Counted from the stretch's first letter, positions 15,674-23,779 are shown. The stretch is 52,519 nt of DNA from Acidobacteriota bacterium (GCA_020199995.1 JAIVJM010000023.1:1-52519); one strand, 5' to 3'. Program-made: numbers and translations. The notes: a model not told the origin generated them from the letters alone.

Positions 15674-16121
15674 GCCGGGAGGCGGTGCAATCAAGCCCTG
15701 CCAGATGAATTTCTCTATCTGTCGCCGATGTCGCAGAAGATGCACGATGGCGTGCTCCAACAATCCCTCCACGTCGTAGACCACTCCCCAGCGGCTTTTG
15801 ATGACCGTACCCGAAATCTCTTCGTCGCTCATCTCCCACCTGCCCTCTAAAGTCTGAGCCGTGTAGCGAAGCGCCGCCTCAAGCTGCTCTAGAGATTCCT
15901 GACGTGAGAGAAGTTTGTTCTCGGGGCGGGTTGACGCAATAGAGAATTGCTCTCTGATGTAATCGGCATAGCCGGCAGGCGTCGTCATTCGTCTGCACAT
16001 CTACAACCCGCACGAAATCATCTTCGGGGATTCGCTCGATTAAAAGCCTCAGCTCAGAAGCCGCCCGCTCATACTCATCCATCAGCGCCCCGATGGGGCC
16101 ACTCCGGTAAGTCTCTCTCAT
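15668..16121 (-). pseudogene. DinB-like metal-binding protein gene with internal deletion/frameshift
   Basis: ATG at 16121, preceded by GGAGGTG, begins MRETYRSGPIGALMDEYERA. The frame runs well to IPEDDFVRVVDVQTNDDACR (about 15985). The family sequence then resumes in another frame as AGYADYIREQFS, and continues through LEQLEAALRYTAQTLEGRW to LLEHAIVHLLRHRRQIEKFI. DinB-like proteins are four-helix bundles with three His metal ligands. The C-terminal HAIV...HRRQ part is present, but the helix usually lying between DDACR and AGYADY is missing. About 22 nt separate it from the serine hydrolase upstream, so the two form an operon. The 3' end merges into the attC site. Confidence 0.75.
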
Positions 16122-16143
16122 ACTTTGCACCTCCATTGGCTTT

Positions 16144-17277
16144 TCACTTGAGGACGATGTCGGCGATCCTGATGGCGAGGTCGCCGAGTTCGGCGTCTTC
16201 GAGGTTGACCATGAGGACGACGGCGACGCCGCGCTCGGGGAGCATGTGGAGGAAAGTGCTGACGCGCTGCTGCGCGCCGCTGTGCCCGACCATCCGCTGG
16301 CCCTTCCAAGTGCCGACGCCGAAGCCCAGACCGTAGTTGGTCTCCTTGCCGTCGCGCGTCTTCTGGCGCATGAACATCTGTTCGGCGGTCTCCGCCTTGA
16401 CGAGCGTGTTGGCGCTGAAGGCGGCGGCGAATTTCGCGAGGTCTTCGACGGTCGAGACGAAGCCGCCGCCCGGAATCTTGTAGCTGTTGTCGGCCAGTGG
16501 CGAGTTGCGCAGCTCATTCGTCTTCGGGTCGCGGCGATACCCCTGCGCGCGGTGCGGGATGATCTCCGCGATGCTGTCCACGCGCATCCGCTCCATCCCC
16601 GCCGGCTTGAGGACGTGCGCGCGCACGTAGTCCGCGAACTTCTCGCCCACTGCCCCCTCGACCGCGCAGCCCAGCACCGTATAGCCGAAGGTCGTGTAAG
16701 TGTATTTCGTCCCCGGTTCGTGCAGCAGCGGGTCGTCTTTGAACATCGAGAGCCCCTCGACGATGCTCTCGTAGCGGCGCGTGCTGTTGAATTCCTCTTC
16801 GCTCTTGTAGTGGCGGATGCCGGAGAGATGGCCGAGTATCTGTCGCGCCGTGACGGGCCACTGCTTCTGTGGAAAGGCCGGGCAGTATTTCTGGACGGGC
16901 GCATCGAGGTCTAGTCGGCCCCCCTCGGCGAGCTGCATGACGGCCACCGCCGTGATCGTCTTCGAGATCGAGCCGAGGCGGTAGACGGTCCCGGCGCGAG
17001 CCGGGACGGAGTTCTCCACGTCGGCCATCCCGTAACCGTTCGACCAGTTCAGACGCCCGCCCGCCGACACCGCCACCGAAAGGCCCGGGATGCCCTGCTT
17101 CGACATCTCCGAAGTGATCGCGGCCTCGATCTCCTTAATCTTCTCTGCCGAAAGCGGCGCGGGCGTCTGTGTCGGCGGCTGCGCGCGGGCCTGCGAGGCG
17201 GAGGCGAGGTGCAGTAGGAACGAAAGTAAGAAGACGCGTGCGAAGGGGCGCGCGCCTTTCATCAGTGGACGGTGCAT
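16144..17277 (-). CDS. Exported serine hydrolase, class C beta-lactamase/LACTB-like fold
   Basis: A strong AAGGAG precedes ATG 17277. The signal peptide covers about residues 12-32 (VFLLSFLLHLASASQARA). The beta-lactamase-related fold shows the SxxK motif as SISK (in YRLGSISKTITAVAVMQL), the second motif as YTYTTFGYTVLG, where Tyr is kept and the usual Asn is Thr as in LACTB-type proteins, and the third motif as GHSG. Length (377 aa) is normal. These enzymes cleave D-amino-acid peptides, esters or small peptides. True antibiotic resistance cannot be inferred. It heads an operon with the DinB-like gene. Confidence 0.9.
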   Translation of the reverse strand: MHRPLMKGARPFARVFLLSFLLHLASASQARAQPPTQTPAPLSAEKIKEIEAAITSEMSKQGIPGLSVAVSAGGRLNWSNGYGMADVENSVPARAGTVYRLGSISKTITAVAVMQLAEGGRLDLDAPVQKYCPAFPQKQWPVTARQILGHLSGIRHYKSEEEFNSTRRYESIVEGLSMFKDDPLLHEPGTKYTYTTFGYTVLGCAVEGAVGEKFADYVRAHVLKPAGMERMRVDSIAEIIPHRAQGYRRDPKTNELRNSPLADNSYKIPGGGFVSTVEDLAKFAAAFSANTLVKAETAEQMFMRQKTRDGKETNYGLGFGVGTWKGQRMVGHSGAQQRVSTFLHMLPERGVAVVLMVNLEDAELGDLAIRIADIVLK

Positions 17278-17327
17278 TGCCGGGTCTCCTTAACAGTGCG
17301 GCTCGGTTTTCCTCTTCCGCTGTCGGT

Positions 17328-17366
17328 GCGGGCCGGCCAGTTCAACTTCCTCATGGGCCGGCCCGC
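17328..17366. repeat. Inverted repeat upstream of the serine hydrolase
   Basis: An 11-bp perfect inverted repeat (GCGGGCCGGCC at 17328-17338, complement at 17356-17366) is separated by 17 nt. It lies in the 265-bp gap between the antitoxin and serine hydrolase genes. It may be a terminator for the toxin-antitoxin operon; there is no clear T-run. Confidence 0.4.
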
Positions 17367-17481
17367 GCCTCTTGAAGCCGGAGGCAGCGGCAATCTTAAA
17401 ACAGTCGGGGCGAGCGGTCAGACCGCAAAAGTCTCTCCGCCCGCCCCCACTGAAATCGCCAGAGCCCGAAGGCTTCGACCC

Positions 17482-17526
17482 GCGCCCGCAGCTTAATCTT
17501 CCTCTTCGGCCCGGATGCGTCCCTCG
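17482..17526. repeat. Direct repeat, copy A: duplicate of the EF-G-like gene's 3' end
   Basis: This 45-bp stretch is identical, apart from one A/G difference, to 18231-18275, where it forms the last codons and stop of the EF-G-like gene. The two copies bracket the PIN toxin-antitoxin pair. Copy A is not attached to any coding frame of its own, so it looks like an attachment-site remnant left by insertion. Confidence 0.85.
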
Positions 17527-17542
17527 CTGCTCACGCTTCCGT

Positions 17543-17782
17543 TCAAAGGATTCGGTCGGACTCATCCGGTTCTACGTCCGCGACTCTGCTCATTGCCGCT
17601 TGAAACTTCGCGTGGTCGCCGTGCGAGGCGCGCTCTTTCAGGTACTCGACCGTCCTCCACGCCGCCATCTTCTCAGCCAACGCAGACGCTATGAACTGCT
17701 CAAGCGGCACCCCATCTTTCTCCGCCATCTCTCGTGCCTGCTTGAGCAAAGAATCCGGTAACTCGATATTCATGCTGCTCAT
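17543..17782 (-). CDS. Ribbon-helix-helix-like antitoxin (79 aa)
   Basis: The N-terminus MSSMNIELPDSLLKQAREMA followed by GVPLEQFIASALAEKM has the beta-strand plus two-helix pattern of an RHH DNA-binding antitoxin. The C-terminal half (YLKERASHGDHAKFQAAMSR) would contact the toxin. Its ATG overlaps the stop of the upstream PIN gene (ATGA), so the two are translationally coupled. The order is toxin first, the reverse of many type II systems. The RHH domain would be expected to autorepress the operon. Fold assignment is by eye. Confidence 0.75.
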   Translation of the reverse strand: MSSMNIELPDSLLKQAREMAEKDGVPLEQFIASALAEKMAAWRTVEYLKERASHGDHAKFQAAMSRVADVEPDESDRIL

Positions 17783-18201
17783 AAAATTTCACCCAGCTTT
17801 CGCAGGAACTCTTGCGGCGTGATGGCCTCGATGCCGAACTTCTCAGCCCCATTGAAGTCCCTGACGTTGAATGTGACGATGAAGTCACACCGGCTCTCCA
17901 CCGCCAATTCTAAAACAAAATCATCCTTTGGGTCAGGCAAGATTGGACGCCAGAGGTAGAAAATCTCCCGCAGGTTGGCCTTCGCACAAATAAAATCGAG
18001 GATGTCGTCAATCTCCCCGGCACTCAGAATCAATCCTGAGTTCGGCCTCTTGGCGACATCCTCGTATTCGAGAAACAACGGGACAGACAAGTTCATCTGC
18101 CAACGTTTATCACCGACGAGTCGCAGCAGGCGGTGTGACGCGCCCCGCCGTGACCGCAGAGCGGCGATTAATATGTTGGTGTCAATGACGACTTGATACA
18201 C
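17779..18201 (-). CDS. PIN-domain toxin of a type II toxin-antitoxin pair (140 aa)
   Basis: The start MYQVVIDTNILIAALRSRRG gives the first acidic residue of a PIN nuclease (Asp in VIDTN). Glu in LFLEYEDV and Asp in ILPDPKDDFVLELAVES and IVTFNVRDF supply the others. This spacing matches the 'putative toxin component, PIN family' group. Such enzymes cleave RNA in a metal-dependent way and are held inactive by the cognate antitoxin, here the overlapping downstream gene. The pair lies between two 45-bp direct repeats of the EF-G-like gene end, suggesting that it arrived as a unit. Confidence 0.88.
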   Translation of the reverse strand: MYQVVIDTNILIAALRSRRGASHRLLRLVGDKRWQMNLSVPLFLEYEDVAKRPNSGLILSAGEIDDILDFICAKANLREIFYLWRPILPDPKDDFVLELAVESRCDFIVTFNVRDFNGAEKFGIEAITPQEFLRKLGEIL

Positions 18202-18230
18202 AGAGAGTATCCGTCATAACGAATGGGCAC

Positions 18231-18275
18231 GCGCCCGCGGCTTAATCTTCCTCTTCGGCCCGGATGCGTCCCTCG
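18231..18275. repeat. Direct repeat, copy B: native 3' end of the EF-G-like gene
   Basis: This copy contains the TAA stop (18242-18244 on the minus strand) and last codons of the EF-G-like gene. The other copy is at 17482-17526. The two differ at one base and enclose 704 bp carrying the toxin-antitoxin pair. Confidence 0.85.
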
Positions 18276-20344
18276 GCGCGCGACTGTTCGACGATCTTCT
18301 GCGCGATCTGTCCGGGGACGGGGTCGTAGTGTGAAAACTCCATGTGGTAGGAGCCGCGCGCGGCGGTGATGGAGTTGAGCTTCGACTGGTAGTCGAGCAT
18401 CTCGGACATCGGGACGCGCGCCTTGACGACCTGATTCTTGCCGCTCGTCTCCATGCCCTCCATGCGACCGCGCCGCGAGTTGAGGTCGCCCATGATGTCG
18501 CCGCTGCACTCGACGGGCGCGACCACCTCGACGTGCATGATCGGCTCCAGAATCGTCGGCTTGACCTTCTCGACCGCGTTGCGGAAGGCCTTGCGGCCCG
18601 CCGCGCGGAAACTGTGCTCGTCGGAATCGACGTTGTGGTAAGAGCCGTCAACGAGCGTGACCTTGAAGTCCACGAGCGGGTAGCCGGCGAGGGCCCCGTG
18701 GGAGGCGGCCTCGATGATGCCCTTCTCGATGGCGGGGCGGAACTGCTGCGGGACCGAGCCGCCGAAAATCTTGTCCTCGAAGACGAAGCCCTCGCCGCGC
18801 CCCAGAGGCTCGAAGACGACCTTGCAGTCGCCGAACTGTCCGCGCCCGCCCGTCTGCTTCTTGTGCCGGCCCTGTACCTCGGCGCGCGCTGTGATTGTCT
18901 CCTTGTAGGGGACCTTCGGCGGGTGCAGCGCGACCTCGACGTGGTAGCGATTCTTGAGCTTCTCGACCACGGTCTCGACGTGGAGCTGGCCCGAGCCCGA
19001 GAGCAGGAACTCTTTGGTCTGCGCGTCGCGCGCGAAGCGGAGCGACGGGTCTTCTTCGAGAATCTTGTGGAGCGCGGTGCTGATCTTCTCTTCGTCCTGC
19101 CGCGACTTCGGCTCGATGGAGAAGGAGATGGCGGCCTCGGGGTATTCAATCGGGTGGTAGACGATGGGCGCGGCCTTGTCCGAGAGAGTGTCACCCGTCT
19201 GCGTCTCGCGCAGCTTGACGCAGGCGATGATGTCGCCCGCGTTCGCCTCGTCAATCTTGTCGAGCTGCTTGCCCTGCATCGAGTGCAAAGCGCCGAGCCG
19301 CTCCTGCGCGCCGCGCGTCGTGTTCTGCACGGTGGCGTCCGATTTGACGTGGCCGCTGATGACCTTCATGACGTTGATGCGACCGGCGAAAGGGTCGGCG
19401 ACGGTGCGGAAGACGTAGGCCGAGAAGGGCTCTTCCGGGTGGTAGCCGCGCGTCACTTCCTCGGCGTCCGTTTCGAGGCTGGCCTTGCCGCGCTCGGCCT
19501 CGTGCGCGTCGGGCGCGGGCGCGTAGTCCACGATGCCGTCCAGCAGCGCCGAGAGCCCGACGAGCGTCGCCGCCGAGACGGCGAAGACCGGGCACAGCCG
19601 GCTCGCGGCGATGGCCTTGCTGATGTTTGGGATAATGTCTTCTTCGGGGAGCGTGCCCGACTCGAAATACTTCTCCATCAGCGCGTCGTCCGACTCGGCG
19701 ATGATTTCGATGAGGCGCTCGCGCTCCTTGTCCACCACGTCGCGCCCCGTCGCGGGGATGTCAATCTCTCTGGCCTTGCCGTTCTCGTCGAACTCGTAGG
19801 CCTTCATGTGGACGATGTCCACGACGCCGCGGAAGTTCGCCTCCTGTCCGATGGGGAGCGTGAAGGGGACGATGGCGCGGCTGAAGGTGCGGCGCGCACT
19901 GTCTAAGGCCGCGCCGTAGTTCGCACGCTCCTTGTCCAGCTTGTTGATGACCATCACGCGCGGCGTGATGAACTCGTTGGCGTAGGCCCATGTCTTCTCC
20001 GTCCCGACCTCGACGCCGGAGACGCCATCCACGACAACGAGCGCGCAGTCCGAGACGCGCAGGGCGGGGCGCGCGTGCGGGACGAAGGCTGAGAAGCCGG
20101 GCGTGTCTATAAAGTTGATCTTGTGCTCGCGCCACTCGCAGTGCGCGAGCGCGGTGTTGAGCGTGATCTTGCGCGCGATGGAGTCTTCCTCATAGTCGGT
20201 CGTGGTCGTGCCTTCGTCCACCTTGCCCCAGCGCTGGGTCGCGCCCGCAAGGTGGAGGAGCGAGCTGATGAGCTGCGTCTTGCCCGAGTGCCCGTGCCCG
20301 ATACAAGCGAGGTTGCGAATCTGGTTGGTCGGATAAACTTTCAT
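18242..20344 (-). CDS. fusA: Elongation factor G-like translational GTPase
   Basis: A 700-residue protein with EF-G architecture. The GTPase domain has G1 GHGHSGKT (16-23), DEGTTTTDYEEDSIARKIT (switch I), DTPGFSAF (G3) and INKLDKERANY (G4). Domain II and the double-psi region (PKSRQDEEKISTALHKILEE) follow, and the end has a domain IV/V pattern (YPLVDFKVTLVDGSYHNVDS; MHVEVVAPVECSGDIMGDL). The P-loop GHGHSGKT differs from the AHIDAGKT of the housekeeping EF-G, so I place it in the EF-G2/FusA-like paralogue group, whose precise role is unsettled. Its 3' end is duplicated beyond the toxin-antitoxin pair. Confidence 0.92.
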   Translation of the reverse strand: MKVYPTNQIRNLACIGHGHSGKTQLISSLLHLAGATQRWGKVDEGTTTTDYEEDSIARKITLNTALAHCEWREHKINFIDTPGFSAFVPHARPALRVSDCALVVVDGVSGVEVGTEKTWAYANEFITPRVMVINKLDKERANYGAALDSARRTFSRAIVPFTLPIGQEANFRGVVDIVHMKAYEFDENGKAREIDIPATGRDVVDKERERLIEIIAESDDALMEKYFESGTLPEEDIIPNISKAIAASRLCPVFAVSAATLVGLSALLDGIVDYAPAPDAHEAERGKASLETDAEEVTRGYHPEEPFSAYVFRTVADPFAGRINVMKVISGHVKSDATVQNTTRGAQERLGALHSMQGKQLDKIDEANAGDIIACVKLRETQTGDTLSDKAAPIVYHPIEYPEAAISFSIEPKSRQDEEKISTALHKILEEDPSLRFARDAQTKEFLLSGSGQLHVETVVEKLKNRYHVEVALHPPKVPYKETITARAEVQGRHKKQTGGRGQFGDCKVVFEPLGRGEGFVFEDKIFGGSVPQQFRPAIEKGIIEAASHGALAGYPLVDFKVTLVDGSYHNVDSDEHSFRAAGRKAFRNAVEKVKPTILEPIMHVEVVAPVECSGDIMGDLNSRRGRMEGMETSGKNQVVKARVPMSEMLDYQSKLNSITAARGSYHMEFSHYDPVPGQIAQKIVEQSRAEGRIRAEEED

Positions 20345-20504
20345 GGCGTCAGGTTTGAAACATCCTTTCGACAGGTTGGTGGGCGACAGCGCGGCCCCTC
20401 AAGCGTCGCCTTAAATCCGGAAAATTGCTGCGGGATAGAACTCCAGGGTCGAGAGAGTAATTTACGCGAGCGGGCGCGGGAAAGGCAAGCGGCCAAAAAG
20501 CGGG

Positions 20505-20577
20505 GGTTGGAGGCTAGAGGCTAGCAAAAAACATTCAGCCTTTCAACTAACCAGTTAACCAGTTAACCAGTGAGAGG
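20505..20577. repeat. Partial repeat-word element upstream of the EF-G-like gene
   Basis: GGTTGGAGGCTAGAGGCTAG (20505-20524) is followed by tandem TTAACCAG words. The two parts do not pair with each other. The first 14 nt are the exact complement of 23763-23776, on the far side of the low-GC operon. This suggests one hairpin element split by that operon. Confidence 0.5.
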
Positions 20578-20591
20578 GACAGGAAAACAAT

Positions 20592-20737
20592 CCTAGCTAG
20601 GGTGGTGGGTGTCACCTCCGCGAGGCGAACCCGTTCGCCCCGCGACCCGGCGGCTGCTTGCCCCTTATCTCTGGCGGTGACGGCATGCGAACGATAGCAG
20701 AGGTAAAAGACCCTTGTCGGAATTCCGGCAAGGGGTC
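20592..20737. other. Intergenic region with several palindromes (possible structured RNA or regulatory DNA)
   Basis: Three self-complementary segments occur in 146 nt: CCTAGCTAGG (20592-20601), a hairpin with arms CGCGAGGCGAAC / GTTCGCCCCGCG (20619-20644, one mismatch), and GACCCTTGTCGG / CCGGCAAGGGGTC around AATT (20709-20737). The rest of the 597-bp gap 20345-20941 holds no gene I can support. The 66-codon minus-strand ORF over this region looks like chance. No known riboswitch or RNA consensus was recognised. Confidence 0.4.
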
Positions 20738-20941
20738 GTAAGTTCAATGTTTCAGGAACAAGGCGTTCAAGATAATGGTTGACCGAGAAGGTGTGACGGG
20801 AGTATGCTTCGCGTCAACTGAGAACAGGCAGCTTATTAACATTCGCAACCTACTGACGTAATCCTCACACGATTCCGTTACCTTCAAGGCACATTTAATT
20901 TAGAAGAGCCGTCCTTCTTCAAACTTGTCTGAGTTGTTGCA

Positions 20942-21478
20942 ATGAAAAACCTGACAGGGAAGATCGAACTGCTGGCGAACGTTGCAATTATCATCGTTGC
21001 CGTTCTATTAGGCACCGTCCTAGTGAAATCTTATCTTTCGCCTGCTCTGAATCAACCCTTAACTGGTAGTCCTTCGACCGCAAGGAAAACGATAAACAAA
21101 GGGGGAGTCATTAATCTGTCGGATATAAATTGGCAGGAGAATGGAAATACCCTCCTGCTCGCCTTGTCGAGTACGTGTCACTTCTGTACCGAGAGCGGCC
21201 CTTTCTACCAGCGAATTGTCAGAGAGAGTGGAAACACAAGGATGATTGCGCTGGTTCCACAGTCCGTCGCCGAAGGACAACAATACTTGAAAAGACTTGG
21301 TGTAGGGATTGGTGAAGTGAGACAGGTCTCCCTGAGCGAGTTAGGGTTGAGCGGCACCCCTACACTTATCTTAGTTGATGGTAATGGCAAGATAGCTGAA
21401 GTCTGGGTAGGCGCACTTTCGGCTGACAAGGAAAACGAGGTCATCAGCCGCTTACGAGTGGAGCGTGTGGGGAAATAA
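20942..21478 (+). CDS. Membrane-anchored thioredoxin-like protein (178 aa)
   Basis: An N-terminal helix (about residues 10-32, LLANVAIIIVAVLLGTVLV) anchors the protein. A thioredoxin-like domain follows, with the active-site motif CHFC in LALSSTCHFCTESGPFY and the cis-Pro segment LSGTPTLILVDGNGKI. The domain should sit outside the cytoplasmic membrane and act as a thiol oxidoreductase. It is the first gene of a lower-GC operon, 23 nt before the next. The third product is very Cys-rich, so a role in its disulfide formation is a reasonable inference. Codon use is clearly less GC-rich than the flanking genes. Confidence 0.85.
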   Translation: MKNLTGKIELLANVAIIIVAVLLGTVLVKSYLSPALNQPLTGSPSTARKTINKGGVINLSDINWQENGNTLLLALSSTCHFCTESGPFYQRIVRESGNTRMIALVPQSVAEGQQYLKRLGVGIGEVRQVSLSELGLSGTPTLILVDGNGKIAEVWVGALSADKENEVISRLRVERVGK

Positions 21479-21501
21479 AATTCGGAAGAGGAGAGTTCAC
21501 A

Positions 21502-22281
21502 ATGTTTGAGAGCAATACGAAGAAACTGGCTTTGAAATGTCTTGCCTTAGTGCTGCTTATCTCAGGTTTGATTCTCTTTTCAAATGACTCGACGAAATCA
21601 CTATTTGCATCGTCACGAATACAACAAGACCGTGCACAGTTACCGGCTGTGTCTATAGAGCCGCAAGATAGCACGCCGTTACGCATAGTAAGCGCAACCC
21701 CCCTGTTTCTTGACTCTGAGACTTACACAGTACGGGTGATTTTGCAGAATCAGAGCAGTAAGAAAGTCAGGGCGTTCGCCATCGCCGCCGATAACACCTC
21801 TGGCGGAAACGGGGGACTTGTAATGTTCGTTAATCTAGCGCGCTCGAATGCCGTGTTAGTCCCCACGCAAATGAGGTCCGTTGACATAAACTACAGCCAA
21901 AAAGGGTCGCCCACGAATGTTACGCTCTCTATGGATTTCGTTGAGTTAAGCGACGGTAGCACGTGGGGGCCGGATGTGAACAAATCTCAGGACAGGCTGT
22001 CCGGTCAGCGGGCGGGTGCGAAAATAGAGGGGCGACGGATACGTGAATTGTTAAAGGCGAAAGGCGTCGCCGCCGTACTGGCTTCTATCAGCGGGGAGAC
22101 TTCCGGCGACAATGTGGCGAGCAGCACTTCCGAGCATTCTTCGGTGTGGCAAGATGGCTTCCGCAGTGGCGTAGGTTCAGTACGTTATCGCATTAGACAA
22201 GCGCTACAAACAGGGGATTCAACCCAACTTGAGCAAGAAGTCACCAGACCTTTTGACACCTCGGAGGGAGAACCACAATGA
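21502..22281 (+). CDS. Secreted or membrane-anchored hypothetical protein (259 aa)
   Basis: An N-terminal hydrophobic segment (about residues 9-28, LALKCLALVLLISGLILF) targets it to the membrane or exterior. A beta-rich part (TPLFLDSETYTVRVILQNQSSKKVRAF is typical of an immunoglobulin-like or bacterial secretion-type fold) spans about residues 55-160. A charged helical region with KIEGRRIRELLKAKG follows. A good GAAGAGGAG ribosome binding site precedes the ATG. Its stop overlaps the start of the next gene (ATGA), so translation is coupled. I do not recognise a family. It is the middle gene of the low-GC operon. Confidence 0.7.
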   Translation: MFESNTKKLALKCLALVLLISGLILFSNDSTKSLFASSRIQQDRAQLPAVSIEPQDSTPLRIVSATPLFLDSETYTVRVILQNQSSKKVRAFAIAADNTSGGNGGLVMFVNLARSNAVLVPTQMRSVDINYSQKGSPTNVTLSMDFVELSDGSTWGPDVNKSQDRLSGQRAGAKIEGRRIRELLKAKGVAAVLASISGETSGDNVASSTSEHSSVWQDGFRSGVGSVRYRIRQALQTGDSTQLEQEVTRPFDTSEGEPQ

Positions 22282-23681
22282 AGCGACGCCTCACTCTCTT
22301 CGTCCCTCTCACGTTAGTTTTATTGTTACTTTTGGCAGGAGTGGTTCTGACGTTCGCACAAGGAAGTCGCGGGGTATTCACCCAAGGTGTTCCGTTTTGC
22401 AGAGCGCACGCGGACACTAAATGCGGTGATGTCGGTTGCGACAGGTTTACTTATTTCGGCAATACGGTTTGCAACCCTTCTCCTGACGCTCAAGCTCGAT
22501 TCCTTTGTGAGTCACGGGTAGAGCAGGGATGCACCGTTAACATCCCCATAAATTGTTCAAGCGATCAGCAGCAGCTCTCTTTCGGGTTCACATGCGATGA
22601 CGGGCGAGAAGGAGTTACGACTAGTACGCCGAACACATGTCCTATCCCTTGTGAAGATTGTAGTGGCTCAAAAGTGCGTAACTCAGAAGGTACCGAGTGT
22701 GTGACTTGCCCAAGCCCGAAAGTACCCAACACGTTGCATAATGCATGTGAAAACTGCACCGGCAATACCGTGAGGAACTCCGACGGCTCGGCCTGCGTGG
22801 AATGCACTAGTCCGAGAACGCCCAACACGGATCACACTAAGTGCATTTGCCAGAACCCCACTGAAGCTCAGCCCGGCAATAATTGTTTGTGGCTTAAGGA
22901 ACAGTGCAAATGGGGCTGCGGTCCAATAGCGGATACAACGCCGGGCGAGTGTGAAGACGCTGGCGGGGCTTGGAACTTTGCGTCTAATACCTGTCAGCCC
23001 CCGGAAGAATGTATCTATGGGGAGCCTGAGAACCCATACATCGCTGGCGGGGGCTATCTCTGCGAAGTGTGTAACGACGGGGTAGACAACGATTGTGACG
23101 GGGCGACGGATGATGAGCAAGCCGCCTGCTATAACTGTCAGCCCTCTCCCATCGTGATCGATGTTCTTGGCGACGGAATCAATCTGACCAGTGCCGCCGA
23201 CTGGGTGATGTTCGATATTACGGCAAAGGGGAGGCCAAAACATTTCTCGTGGATACGGGGAGACGATGCGTGGCTCGCCCTCGACCGCAATGGCAACGGC
23301 ATGATAGACAACGGTGCCGAGTTGTTCGGCAACTACACGCCACAGCCTCGAACGGATTCACCCCCGAACGGATTCCTCGCGCTCGCCGAGTTCGACAAGC
23401 CGGAGAATGGCGGCAACGGGGACGGCGCGATTGATAATAGTGACGCTGTCTTCTCCGCCTTACGCCTCTGGCAAGACCGGAACCACAACGGCGTCTCGGA
23501 GCCGGGAGAACTACACCCGTTGCCGTCCTCGGATGTCGCCCGCATCCACCTCGACTACAAGAAGTCGAAGCGCACGGATGAGCACGGCAACCAGTTCAGG
23601 TATCGAGCTAAGGTGAGCGACGCCAAGGGTGCTAAGGTCGGAAGATGGGCGTGGGACGTATTCCTTGTGAGTGGTCAGTAA
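22278..23681 (+). CDS. Secreted Cys-rich protein with EF-hand-like calcium motifs (467 aa)
   Basis: A signal peptide (LTLFVPLTLVLLLLLAGVVL) leads a Cys-rich region (about residues 40-260). This contains two imperfect repeats of the form C..CSG.KVRNS-GTECV-C-SPK-PNT, and a motif CNDGVDNDCDGATDD like metazoan-type extracellular repeats. The C-terminal 170 residues hold the arrangement seen in calcium-binding surface proteins: VIDVLGDGINLTS, LALDRNGNGMIDNGAELFGN, NGDGAIDNSDAVF and WQDRNHNGVSEPGEL. The three Asp-rich loops are EF-hand or dockerin-like. It is probably exported and folded with disulfides and Ca. It is the last gene of the operon. Confidence 0.8.
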   Translation: MKRRLTLFVPLTLVLLLLLAGVVLTFAQGSRGVFTQGVPFCRAHADTKCGDVGCDRFTYFGNTVCNPSPDAQARFLCESRVEQGCTVNIPINCSSDQQQLSFGFTCDDGREGVTTSTPNTCPIPCEDCSGSKVRNSEGTECVTCPSPKVPNTLHNACENCTGNTVRNSDGSACVECTSPRTPNTDHTKCICQNPTEAQPGNNCLWLKEQCKWGCGPIADTTPGECEDAGGAWNFASNTCQPPEECIYGEPENPYIAGGGYLCEVCNDGVDNDCDGATDDEQAACYNCQPSPIVIDVLGDGINLTSAADWVMFDITAKGRPKHFSWIRGDDAWLALDRNGNGMIDNGAELFGNYTPQPRTDSPPNGFLALAEFDKPENGGNGDGAIDNSDAVFSALRLWQDRNHNGVSEPGELHPLPSSDVARIHLDYKKSKRTDEHGNQFRYRAKVSDAKGAKVGRWAWDVFLVSGQ

Positions 23682-23704
23682 GCAAATAGGCCGCATTAAG
23701 CAAG

Positions 23705-23742
23705 CCGCTCGGAAGCCTGAGATGACTTCCGGGCGGTTTTCG
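23705..23742 (+). terminator. Rho-independent terminator of the low-GC operon
   Basis: CCGCTCGGAAG (23705-23715) pairs with CTTCCGGGCGG (23726-23736, one mismatch). TTTTCGCTTTT follows directly. It lies 24 nt past the stop of the Cys-rich gene. Confidence 0.75.
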
Positions 23743-23758
23743 CTTTTAGCACTCAGCC

Positions 23759-23779
23759 AACTTCTAGCCTCCAACCTCT
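23759..23779. repeat. Single repeat arm facing the arm at 20505
   Basis: AACTTCTAGCCTCCAACCTCT contains the exact complement of GGTTGGAGGCTAGA at 20505-20518. It has no pairing partner nearby. Together the two arms bracket the low-GC operon and its terminator. Confidence 0.5.

Noticed and set aside
18344-19906. 520-codon plus-strand ORF
   Set aside because: It lies entirely antisense to the EF-G-like gene and shows no motif of its own.
20592-20737. tRNA, SRP RNA or a known riboswitch
   Set aside because: No T-loop/anticodon arrangement, SRP tetraloop core or riboswitch core could be matched by eye on either strand.
20547-20747. 66-codon minus-strand ORF
   Set aside because: It covers the palindromic intergenic region, has no ribosome binding site, and its composition follows the hairpins.
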